From Merluccius polli (taxonomy: Eukaryota > Chordata > Actinopteri > Gadiformes > Merlucciidae), in assembly GCA_030340625.1 (NCBI GenBank), contig JAOPHQ010003513.1:1-64000 (forward strand): DNA of 64,000 nt. The letters run 5' to 3'. Positions 1 to 17,082 of this stretch are shown in pieces; positions within the stretch are counted from its first letter, which is position 1, and every line of letters starts with the position of its first letter. The position numbers and the translations under genes were made by a program. The notes beneath the pieces are model-generated. The model worked only from the letters and a program-made list of their open reading frames with translations. It was not told the origin of the DNA and searched no databases.

Positions 1-55
1 ATTTTTAAAATATATTTTCAGAATTGTGAAACACCACAGGAATGAGTTGTCTCTT

Positions 56-99
56 TTTATTCAGTCAACAGTTGTACGTATTGGATAAACCTCTTTATT
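56..99 (-). promoter_or_regulatory. adrm1: Candidate ADRM1 polyadenylation signals
   Basis: Two AATAAA hexamers lie on the minus strand, reading TTTATT on the plus strand at 56-61 and 94-99. They are about 275-315 nt past the ADRM1 stop codon. No other gene is visible in positions 1-372, so this stretch is read as ADRM1 3' UTR and downstream flank. The assignment is from motif and position only. Confidence 0.45.
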
Positions 100-372
100 T
101 GTATTTTTAAATAGACCAGCATGCCAACGTCCATTTCTCTGCTAGCTTGTCTTCTTCCGGTCGACCGGTGGCTCAGCAGCTTTGTTATCTCTTACATGTC
201 ACACTCACACTACATAATGCACACAGTGCTTTGTCACACTGCCACAATTTGTATTCATAATTATGTTCTTTGTCCAGCAACATCGTGAATTTACATATCT
301 ACCATCATCTTTTAATCCTAACGATGTGGTAAAAAAAAGCATTAATAAATAAATCGAGCAATAAAGCGTTTT

Positions 373-3300
373 CTAGTCTAGGCTCATGTCTTCATCGTCA
401 TCCTTCTTGTCTTTGGCGTCTTCGTCTTGGTTGGACTTGTTCTCCGTCTCCATGGCTTTGGCGAAAGCCTCCACATCTGAGGAAATCCCAGATGGAAACA
501 TTTTAGCATTTAGCGAGCAGCACCGTCGGTAGCGCCGACATAAATTCGATAAGTGCGTAACTCAATAGAATTTAAGGGCTCATGGAACGGGATCACTGAA
601 GGTTAGTTTAATTTTCTTTCACGTCGGAAAACCAAACCGCCTTTTTGTACTGCGTTTTAGAAACAGCGGTCGATTCATTCGAACGGTTAATTTCCTCCAC
701 ACCTTTTTTATAATTATATATTCCTGAAAGTCACTCATGCGGTAATTTTGCTAGTATGTGGAGACAAAACACAAACCTCCTTTGTTAGCGGCGTCAACCG
801 CCTCAGCAGGCAAACCAAACTGGTTCATGAGCGGCCCAAGCTGCCCGGACGCCAGGGCGCTGCTGAACATGCTCATAGCCTGCAGAGAGGAGCGGGAGAA
901 TGGAGGGTGTTGTGTTCAGTACACTTGTTGATTCGATAAAGTTGTTGTATTCAGGGTGTGACAAAACATCTCAAATGTGTGTAAACATCTAACCAAACTG
1001 GAGGAGTATGTCTGTCCTTCGATTTTTCTTGACAACCGCTCATCCGATCGACTTCACACTCGGCGGGTGTATTGCAGAGGACCAAAGGAAGCGCAGCGCC
1101 GAGTGTGAAGTCGTTTTGGATGAGCGGTTCTCCAGAAAGCTGCCAGCAGCGACGCCACAATCGGCCGGTTCTGAACGAGGTGCGCTTCGAACGGATGCCG
1201 CGCTAGAGATGTGAACTAGAGATGTTACCTGCTGGAACTGAGGGGAGCTGATGGTGTGGTGCAGCTCCTCGGTGCCCTGCGGCAGAGACTCCCCAGACGG
1301 CAGGTAGGGCGTCAGCCGCTGCTGCACCTCGGCGTTGGCCAGGATGGGCGCCATGATCTCGGGCGTCAGGACGCTGGCCAGGTCCACTGCAAGACCACAC
1401 ACACCGCCGTTGACCCGACCGTGAGTTACCGCTCCAGACGCACTTTCAACTGAATGCACACTTGAAGAGCCGGGATGTTAAACATCTCGCACAGATTGTA
1501 AAATGAATTCATTCAGTCCAACTGCACTTCTAAAAATAATACAGTTGACATCATGAACTAAACACTAGAATAAAATCCATTAAAATATAACGAATGTAAT
1601 TCATTGCCCTTGCATAGTACACTCAGCCTACTGATTTTACATCGCGTGGCGTTTTGTTTTCCACACGCTCTCGGTGCGTCTCCTCACCCCCTTGACCGCC
1701 GGCGGGAACGTTCATGGTGGCCAGGATGCTCTGCAGGTCGCTCAGCTGGATGGGCTGCGTGGGGCTGGCCGCCGCCGCCGCAGCCGCCGCCGCCAGGGGG
1801 GGCCCGGCCGGGGTGGTGGGGCCGCTCTCCGTGGGGGAGGCGGCGGAGGCGGCCGACGGGTTGACCGGTGTGCTCGGCACCTGGGAGGCGCCCAGTCGGG
1901 TGGTGCCGGCGGCGGCAGCGGCGGCGGTGGAGGTAGAGGTCGGGGTGACGGCGGAGGACGGGCTGAGAGGGGGAAGGGGCATGATCAGTGGCCAGCGTTC
2001 ACCATGTCATATCTCCCGATTCGATACTATCACGATACTTCGGGTGCCGATTCGATATGTATTGCGATTTATTGTGATTTTTGTTGACTTTTTTTAACAC
2101 TAGACGGACGGCGATCACAGGAAGCGTCGTTCATAGTTAAAGGCTTGCGGCGTTGACAGGGACACTGGGTCTATAATGACGGTACCTTGTGGAGGAGTTG
2201 CTGGCCGCAGAAGCGCTGCTGCCCAAGAGGCTGGCCAGGCCCGGCCCGGCCAGCGCACCGAGACCACCTGCATGGGGCATTCAGGAACACGCGTTACTTT
2301 CCTCAGTTGTGACCAACGCATCCTGTTTCCATGGGGACAGGTGTGTGTGTACATACAGTAGTTCAGTCACGTTATTTTTATTTATTTTTATCACTGGGTG
2401 AGAAATCTACTTGCCCAAAGTCCATTTTTTACTTGCCCCTATACAAATTTCCTTTATTTATTAGCGGTTATTAAATAACAAAGACTAAAGTCAATTGTCA
2501 TGTTTAATCTTTATAAACATTTTTTCAATGCAATTGATGATACGAAGACGATCGTAAGAAAGGATTGGAAACATTGTTTTCTCATTTTTACAGGGCGAGT
2601 GCGTCGCTGTATTTACTAGCGTTTCGCTCGCCCCCGGCGGTCCTCGCTGTTACCGTTACGCACCGAGTCCCCCCAGTCCCGTCGGTCCAATGAGCTGCAT
2701 GAGCTGCGTGTGGCTCATGTTCCCCAGGAGGCTCTGCAGGCCGCCCTCCCCTTTAAACAAAGACACAGGTGCTGCAGATAAGGGTCTCTCTCTAATGACA
2801 TGAAGTACCTGGGGAGTGTATGTCATCCGAACCCCCCCCCCCCCCCCCCCGCCTCCCCCGCCCCCCCTGTGTGTTTACCTCCCAGGGCGGACAGGTCGTG
2901 TCCCCCGCTGCCCCCCCCCCCCAGCGCGCCCGGCATGGGGGGGTTGTTGAGGTACTCGTTGACCTTGCGGCAGTGCTCCTCGTCCTTATCGCACTTGGGC
3001 TCCTGGCGGCAGCGGAGACAAAGGGAAAGTGTGAAGTCACCCGGTCTGGTGACCGGCGTGCTGAGCCAGGCGCCCGGTATGCGTTGTTCAGCTAATCCTA
3101 TTTAATAGCTCACTTATTAGTGAACGTGAACTCATGAACGCACGTTTTGAATTATTTGTTTTTAAAATGTCTTGAATATGGAATTTGTAGCCAATATTTT
3201 TGGGTTGTTTTAGTGTCCTTGAGTTTTTTTTTCTTCTTTTAATTTCTGGTAACCGTTGCTACATCTGACAAATGACAAAATAGAATGACGCAAAAAAAAA

Positions 3301-4180
3301 AAAACCATTGCGCAATTTCTAAACACTTTAATTTATTCACGTTAGCTATGTAATTAACCGGTTAACAGGATATCTTGCGCAGATGGCTATGATGCAACGG
3401 TCTCCTGTGCAACCAGAGTGTGTTCGCACAGACTGGGCCTCTTTCTTCACGGCCCTCTGAGGGGCCCGGAAAGCACCAGAAGGGCTATGAAGGACGACGC
3501 GAGGTGATGCCGTTATAAAACATCATAGCCGTCTAATCATCTTCTAGACACGCACTCTGTCGTGAAAACACCATTAGTACAACTCTGGCATCACAACAAA
3601 CATAAAGGAGCAGTGAAATATATTTCTAGTAGATCTGCGACCCTTTATATTACATGTATGTTTACTGACTTTACATCTGATAAATCCTAAACGTGTGTTA
3701 GTGGTTAATGTGTGTTGGATCTACTGGGAGAGTCTAGGTACGCCGTGGAGCCACAGACCTGAATCCAGAAGAAGAGTCTCTTGGAGCCCGCCTTGAACTT
3801 CAGCACATAGACCCTCCCTGTGGTGCACTGGGTCACCCTCTTGAACTCACAGTCATCAGGGAAGATGATGAGGTCCTGTGATACAAACACACAGGAGACG
3901 CTTAAGACCAGCAGACAGGAACCGAGAGAAAGACGGGCCGGACGACGTGAGACGAGACCCCCCCACATACATCGTCCACGTTCCCGGTGGTCCGGTCCTT
4001 CCAGCAGAAGTGGATGAGGGAGTCGTCGGTCTGCTGGATGTAGACCTGGCCCTTCCTCTTGTCCGGCGTCACGGTGCTTCCCTTCATGGTCATCTTCCCG
4101 GCGCGGAACTCCACCAGGTACTTGCTGGACGCGCCGCGCGACCCGGACACCAGGCTGGGGAACAGCGCTCCGGAGGCCAT
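373..4180 (-). CDS. adrm1: ADRM1 / Rpn13, proteasomal ubiquitin receptor (9 coding exons)
   Basis: ADRM1 docks on the 19S proteasome, binds ubiquitin chains through its N-terminal Pru domain and activates UCHL5 through its C-terminal DEUBAD domain. Coding exons, all minus: 4180-3971, 3875-3759, 3002-2879, 2750-2664, 2267-2186, 1962-1688, 1386-1229, 879-777, 476-373. All have GT/AG junctions and matching phases. They total 1,260 nt, or 419 residues; human ADRM1 has 407. The start lies in MASGALFPSLVSGSRG. The Pru domain spans about residues 15-128, with the ubiquitin-contact positions L55, F75 and D78 present. A Ser/Ala/Thr-rich linker (exons 4-6) follows, then the DEUBAD region containing LTPEIMAPILANAEVQ. 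The protein ends in an acidic tail, DDDEDMSLD. Exon 3 codes a Gly run from a C12 tract at 2911-2922, an indel-prone spot. Identification is from direct recognition of the protein. A 5' non-coding exon further upstream is likely but not placed. Confidence 0.97.
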
Positions 4181-4192
4181 GGTGGAGACTGG

Positions 4193-4713
4193 GGGGGAGG
4201 GGGGGGGGGGGGCAGGGGGGATGAGGGAGATATAGGGGAGACGGAGACAGAGACCGGGGGATGAGGGAGATATGGGGGAGAGACGGAGAGACGGGGGATA
4301 GGGGAGACAGACGGGGGGATGAGGGAGATATGGGGGAGATATGGGGGAGACGGAGAGACGGGGGATAGGGGAGACAGGGGAGACGGGGGGATGAGGGAGA
4401 TATGGGGGAGACGGAGACGGAGAGACGGGGGATAGGGGAGACAGAGACGGGGGGATGAGGGAGATATGGGGGAGACGGAGACGGAGAGACGGGGGATAGG
4501 GGAGATGGGGGAGACAGAGATGGGGGGGATGAGGGAGATATGGGGAGATGGAGACAGACGGGGGGGATGAGGGAGATATGGGGAGATGGAGACAGGGGGG
4601 ATAGGGAGACGGGGGAGGGCAGGGGGGATGAGGGAGATATGGGGGAGACGGAGAGACGGGGGATAGGGGAGATAGGGGAGACAGAGACGGGGGGGGGGGG
4701 GGGGGGGGGGGGG
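4193..4713. repeat. G-rich minisatellite directly upstream of the ADRM1 start codon
   Basis: This is a degenerate tandem array built from blocks such as GGGGGATGAGGGAGATAT and GGGGAGACGGAGAGACGG, ending in a run of more than 20 G at about 4690-4713. It begins only about 12 nt upstream of the ADRM1 ATG exon, so it lies in the 5' UTR or first intron. The plus strand is strongly purine and G rich, with many G-quadruplex-capable runs. Long open frames on either strand here are low-complexity artefacts. Confidence 0.9.
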
Positions 4714-4804
4714 ATGTGTTGACATGCGTCATGCAGGGACAGAGACAGCCTCTTTAGCATTTAATATTTTTAATAATGTGATATTGTAATTTAAACCAGG
4801 TCGA

Positions 4805-4985
4805 CGTCCACAGATATATATATATATATATAGATAGATAGATAGATAGATGTCCAATATATACTCAAACATGTAACAATAATACAGAATATGATGGACG
4901 GTCGTATCATTCCTAAACGTCTATATTATAATATATATATTACTATATATATATATTTCTATTGATATATATTTATAATATAAGT
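4805..4985. repeat. TA/GATA microsatellite and AT-rich tract
   Basis: An ATATAT run followed by five to six GATA units lies near 4816-4850, then imperfect ATATAT blocks continue to about 4985. This is non-coding low-complexity sequence upstream of ADRM1. Confidence 0.8.
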
Positions 4986-5029
4986 ACGCTTTCCAATGAG
5001 CGATGGACAGCCGCACATTGCGTTGATGA

Positions 5030-5345
5030 CTGCGCATCATGTAGCCTAGCCAGCTAACGTTTGCTAACGGCAGATTCACTATAATCCTTTATATAATTTA
5101 CATACATGTAAAAAACAGAAGTATACCATTCAACATATTTTATTTAGCATGTGGCAACATTAATTTGAAAGCGTTTTACTTACATGTATTGCAGTAATAT
5201 GAGCAGCTGCGAAACGGTAAACCCAAAGAAATAAGGCGACTACGATTGGCTGACCGCTGCCACTGCCTCGCTGTGATTGGCCAGAACACACGTCACTCTC
5301 AGAGGTCGTGTTCGGTAGAGAGCGCAGACGTCAGAGAGCTCTAGT
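5030..5345 (-). promoter_or_regulatory. adrm1: Candidate ADRM1 promoter with paired CCAAT boxes
   Basis: Two ATTGG pentamers, CCAAT on the minus strand, lie at 5245-5249 and 5276-5280. The segment has locally raised GC and CpG content, upstream of ADRM1 in its direction of transcription. Paired CCAAT boxes are typical of broad housekeeping promoters. The transcription start was not located. A poly-G run at 5400-5422 marks the outer edge. Confidence 0.4.
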
Positions 5346-5399
5346 AATGTTATGTTACATGTTTATTACAGATAGAAACACATGTGCTCTTACTTGATG

Positions 5400-6960
5400 G
5401 GGGGGGGGGGGGGGGGGGGGGGGTTCTTAATAGACATAACTAAAATACAAATATTCTGAAAAGTAATTGTCAAAGAAAAATATCAGAACATCACAGATCA
5501 ATAAAATCATCAGTCATTCCTCATAATTCACAATTTATTACTAATGTTTGTGTTGGCATGTGGTCTATAACAGTAGTGGTAGATGTGTGCACTTAGTACT
5601 ATGCTTGATATTGTGGAGTCATTGCGTTGTAAAAGCGAGACATACATTGTAAACACATCAAAATCAATGCCAGTTACAACCATGGGGGGGGGGGGGGGGG
5701 TCTAGGGTCTCATGTGCAGCTTAATGCAGAATTAGTGCTTGGAGCCCACTATTGACTTCAAATATGCAAGTATAATATTTTTAAGCATAATGTCAACATT
5801 CATTTCAACAGGTGCATTCCTTGTGTGTACACACACACACACACACACACACACTGGATACGACTACGATATTAAAGGGGTGACGTCAGCTCATGTTCAC
5901 ATTTCAGAAGGTGAGACAGAATAAATTGGGTTTTTTGCATAGGTATGTGATATCTAATGGCCTTGTCTGCCACAAAGCTTATTGTTTTTGTCGTCGTTAA
6001 ACTGATCGTTGAACCGTTAATTCAGTAAAACCGAGAGGTCGGATGACCGAAACTTTGATTGTGCCTTGGAAACGAATGAAACACAAAAAAATCTGCCGTC
6101 CAAATGTTACAGTGCTGCACGGTCTACATGTAAAAACAAAAACACCTATGATAAAAACTCATGTCAACTATACACACGATTTCAACAATAATTTCTCTTT
6201 GTATCCTACTGGTATCGAACTGGCGCACGGTCCATGCGCTCTGAACCGGGTCGTCGTCGTGACCAACCATGTGACACACATTCATGTCCAGCTGATGGCT
6301 CAGTGCAGACCAACCCTCGAGTTCTATGGCTTTAAGTTGTGTGAGAAACCATCTTGGTTAGCATGCACTCTGACACGTATGTTACAGACGACAATATATA
6401 TCTTTATAAACATTGTAAGCAGCTTTAGTATCTAGTCTCTCTAGTCACAGAGGAGAATCACACGTGTAAGATAGAGGGATGGTTTAGTGCACTGCCAACT
6501 AAATGAGATCATCCATTTTCATAGCTATGTTATATAAAAAACAAAAAGTACCAGCCGCATGGAAATGGGACCCTGAAATTTGCATGTACCTCGGCCAGAA
6601 ATGTTTGCACGTCGTCTACATGACGGGAGTGTGGTCAGACTGCGTATCTCAGGGTCATACAACCGCCTCTGTTTCCAGTATCGCCGCTACGCCCGGTACC
6701 ACGCGGCGACTTACGAGTTATCTGAGAAAACCGTGAAACAGTTCGTCTGTGTATCAACTCATGCAGAACCGCACGTGTAGGACTTCTGCTGGACATGATC
6801 TGAGCTTTTCCTCACTTCGGATTTTCACAGATTGTAACAGAGAGGAAGAAAAGGAAGAATAGGAAAAACAATATTGGCAGTAAACGTGAACGTTTCAACA
6901 TCAGAGGTTTGAATATTTGATAAGGAGAGAGATACAAATCTATCGGGTGGGGGCAGCAGA
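5400..6960. other. ADRM1-OSBPL2 intergenic region, no gene recognised
   Basis: The stretch holds G runs (5400-5422, about 5683-5700), a short CA repeat (about 5829-5854) and otherwise unremarkable AT-rich sequence. Short open frames, for example 6043-6435, show no family I recognise and no splice-phase support. The 3' UTR of OSBPL2 must occupy the part next to 6988. Confidence 0.5.
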
Positions 6961-6987
6961 ATGCCAGCGGGAGCTGCGCCACTGCTG

Positions 6988-13014
<6,027 letters not shown>

Positions 13015-13299
13015 GGTGAGTGTGGATGGAGGCTCACTGGGGACTCATGTCTCCGCCGGCCTGCCGTCTCTGCGCACCGTCCTCAGCGCGCGCATCCCGG
13101 GAGGCTTAGCACCGCACCTGCAACACACCGACAGCCCGTTTCACCACACCCGGACGACACGCCCCACAACACGGTGCCGCGGACACCCTGTCCAGACCCG
13201 TGTTGCGGGTCTGGAACTTGAACGGGTCTGGACTGGGTCTGGACCGGGTCTCCCCCCACACACACAAACAAACAGCCTTCGCTATTATTAGCGATCTTG

Positions 13300-13640
13300 G
13301 TAGCTAACGGGGAGCTAGCCGTTAGCCGTCGGCGCTGCACCGAAAAAGCCACCGCAGAACAGAATAACGTGATGCGGACCTTCAACCCAAAGACCGGCGA
13401 ATGCAGGCCGGCTGGACCACGGAGGACACACGGTTCCGAGACGGCGTGTGAAGTACCTGTTAGTCGTGTCCAACACGGTGCCCAGAAACATAAACAGTCC
13501 CCTCTGTCCACGGCTACAGGAACTGGGCGGAAGGGGGCGTCAAGGGCAACGTCGCTGGCCGCTCCGCCAGCCAATCGGAGCCCTCGCCGCCGGAACACGT
13601 GGCGGCTCCGCCAGCCAATCATAGAGCCTTCGCCTCTAGA
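13300..13640 (-). promoter_or_regulatory. osbpl2: OSBPL2 5' region / CpG-rich promoter
   Basis: This GC- and CpG-rich stretch lies immediately upstream of the OSBPL2 start exon. It contains two copies of GGCxGCTCCGCCAGCCAATC, each with a CCAAT box (13571-13575 and 13615-13619). A duplicated CCAAT module in a CpG-rich segment fits a housekeeping promoter. The exact start site is not determinable here. Confidence 0.45.
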
Positions 13641-13734
13641 ACCAGAGTTGTGTTTTTTATTACCGGTAGTTTTATTGTATCACTGGTATATATTGGTCAA
13701 CATAAGATAGTGTCTTTGCATTATATGACATCAT

Positions 13735-14758
13735 ATAATGAAATATAATATAGCCTATGTTATGTTATATTATACTACATTGCATTATATTATATTATAT
13801 TATTATCAAACATGTGATTTGAGTAGTCCTAACATGTCATTATACTACATTGCTTTATATTATATTAGTATCATCAAACATGTGATTTGAGTAGTCCTAA
13901 CATGTTATTATACTACATTGCTTTATATTATATTAGTATCATCAAACATGTGATTTGAGTAGTCCTAACATGTTATTATACTACATTGCCTTATATTATA
14001 TTAGTATCATCAAACATGTGATTTGAGTAGTCCTAACATGTTATTATACTACATTGCTTTATATTATGTTATCATCAAACATGTGATTTGAGTAGTCCTA
14101 ACATGTCATTATACTACATTGCTTTATATTATATTAGTATCATCAAACATGATTTGAGTAGTCCTAACATGTTATTATACTACATTGCCTTATATTATAT
14201 TATGTTATCATCAAACATGTGATTTGAGTAGTCCTAACATGTCATTATACTACATTGCTTTATATTATATTAGTATCATCAAACATGTGATTTGAGTAGT
14301 CCTAACATGTTATTATACTACATTGCCTTATATTATATTATCATCAAACATGTGATTTGAGTAGTCCTAACATGTCATTATACTACATTGCTTTATATTA
14401 TATTATTATCATCAAACATGTGATTTGAGTAGTCCTAACAGACATTATACTACATTGCTTTATATTATATTATTACATTATATTATTATCATCAAACATG
14501 TGATTTGAGTAGTCCTAACATGTCATTATACTACATTGCATTATATTATATTATATTACATTATATTATTATCATCAAACATGTGATTTGAGTAGTCCTA
14601 ACATGACATTATACTACATTGCTTTATATGATATTATTATCATCAAACATGTGATTTGAGTAGTCCGAACAGACATTTTATACTACATTGCATTATATTA
14701 TATTATATTACATTATATTATTATCATCAAACATGTGATTTGAGTAGTCCTAACATGT
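13735..14758. repeat. AT-rich 68-bp tandem satellite, about 14 copies
   Basis: The unit combines ACATGTGATTTGAGTAGTCC with TAACATGTTATTATACTACA and TTGCTTTATATTATATTAGT. Copies differ mainly by TTATA-type insertions. The array fills the interval between the OSBPL2 promoter and the SOGA1-like gene and stops within about 330 nt of the latter's chosen start codon. Confidence 0.93.
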
Positions 14759-15085
14759 CAGTCAATGTCAGCTTTGGATGTTTTTTATGTTGGAATATGT
14801 TGGACATTGTACACTGACATGTGACGGGCCATGATGCACGTATTCCAGGAAGGAGAGAGTCATGGAGAGTATAAACAGTGTGGTTGTAGATGTGGAGCTG
14901 AGCCAGGAGCCACGGGCTCCTCACAATGGCCGGGCGTAAAGTGGGCGGAGAACCTCAGTCTGGAGAGACCAGCATCTCGCGTCCCGGCGTCAGAGCTGCA
15001 GACCGGACGCGGAGAGCAGAGAGCAGAGAGTTGCGTGTCTGTGGGATCATCTCGTCTCAGACCACCGGACCTCCTGGAGAAGAAG

Positions 15086-16009
15086 ATGAACAGAGGAGAC
15101 AGGAGCGCCAAGCCGGCGCTCCGGTGCCCACAGCCCCCCAAGGCAACGCAGCAGCAGCAGCAGGCCGCCGGCCAGACCAAGAAACCCCCCAAAGAGTCCA
15201 GGAGGATCTCCTGCTCCAGGACCCGGCTGACCAAACCCCAGCCCGACCCGCTGGGGAGGGGGAAGCGGCCTGGAGACGTCGCAGACAGCGGGCCCCACAC
15301 CGACGGGGAGCGCGCAGAGGAAGCTGTCCGACGCCAGCAACGCGTCGGAGGACAACAGCAAGGACTCCGGCTGCGTGTCCTGGAAACTGTCCTCCTCTGA
15401 CAGCAGCTCGGAGATGTCGGACTGCACGTCGGAGGGCAACAGGACGGACCCTAACAGTGTGGACCCTGAGCTGAGTTGGGTGGACGGGAAAGCTCCTGTG
15501 AGGCAGGGCGGCAGCGGAGGAGGAGGAGGAGGCCATGGAGACACCTTCGCCCTGGGACAGGAGGGCACCGTGGGCAGGGATTCAGGAGCGACCCTGGGAG
15601 TCCTGGTCCATGTGTCAGAGGACTACCCAAACGTGATGATGGGTGAGACCACCGCGGATCTGATCAGGGAGGTCGACGACCTGAGATCAGAAAACGAGTA
15701 TTTGAAAGTAAGAAAATATATTTGTTTTCGATTCATTATACATGTATATATAAATATAATGTGAGCTATAATTGTAAGTAGTCAAGTGTCTCGGAAAGCT
15801 ATCGCGTGACGACACGTGTCTGGTGTGCGGCGTAATGACAGCAGAGCGGATTGTCTCCTAATTGCCAATCCCAATTAGCGGTGAGGCTGCGTGACTAAGG
15901 GACGACACTGGGGAGCGTCCAAAAGTGAGGACGGCAGAAAGCCTGGCGCTGAACAAACCGTGACTCCCGTTTATAATTGCCATGCTAATAACAACAATTA
16001 TAACCACAC

Positions 16010-16104
<95 letters not shown>

Positions 16105-16918
16105 TCACTACATTAGCCTACTATGATATGGGCCTATTGAGTCATGTATAGGCCTGTTACAAACATTGATTTTTATATAACTGTTTTTACTGTAACTATA
16201 TATATATGTTTACCTCTTGTGAAGCACATTGAGTCTGCCTTGTGCATGAAATGCGCTTTATAAATAAAATGTAATGTAATGTAATGTAATTATAATGTAT
16301 AGGGCCTGTATGCTGCTGATTGTGGGCCCATGATGTATAGCAAACAAAAGAGTAGAAAACTAAACAACTGAAAAGTATTTGGGCCCTCTGCCAACACGTC
16401 TGCCTCTCGCAGTGAAATATTAAAGTTATTGTGTGTGACCGAAAATGTATAATGCACTCCAAACTAGCTGAAGAACAAGTGTGTGTGTAGTTAAAGTTAG
16501 TTATAGTTAGTTAGGGGATAGTTAGTTAGTCCTACTCCGGCCGGTCTGAGATCTTTGTCCGTGTCGCTCCGCGCAGGACGAGATGGAGGAGCTGCGCTGT
16601 GAGATGGCAGAGATGCGTGACATGTTCCAGGAGGAGGAGGTGTACCAGCTGCAGGAGCTGCGGCTGCAGCTGGAGCAGGCCAACAAGACGTGTCGCATCC
16701 TGCAGTACCGGCTCCGCAAGGCGGAGCGCCGCAGCATCCGGGTGGCGCAAACCGGACAGGTGGACGGGGAGATGGTCAGGAGCTTGGAGCACGATATCAA
16801 GGTCAGAGTCTCTGTCTCTCTGTCTCTGTCTCTGTCTCTTCGCCTCTGTCTCTCTGTCTCTGTCTCTGTCTGTCTCTCTCTCTGTCTCTCTCTGTCTCTG
16901 TCTCTCTGTCTCTGTCTG

Positions 16919-16949
<31 letters not shown>

Positions 16950-16962
16950 GTCTGTCTCTTTC

Positions 16963-17017
<55 letters not shown>

Positions 17018-17048
17018 GTCTGTCTCTCGCTCTCTCTGTCTCTGTCTC

Positions 17049-17082
<34 letters not shown>

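Noticed and set aside
3705..4760. 351-, 276- and 211-residue Pro/Ser open frames on the minus strand
   Set aside because: They read through the G-rich minisatellite. Only the ADRM1 exons at 3971-4180 and 3759-3875 inside them are real.
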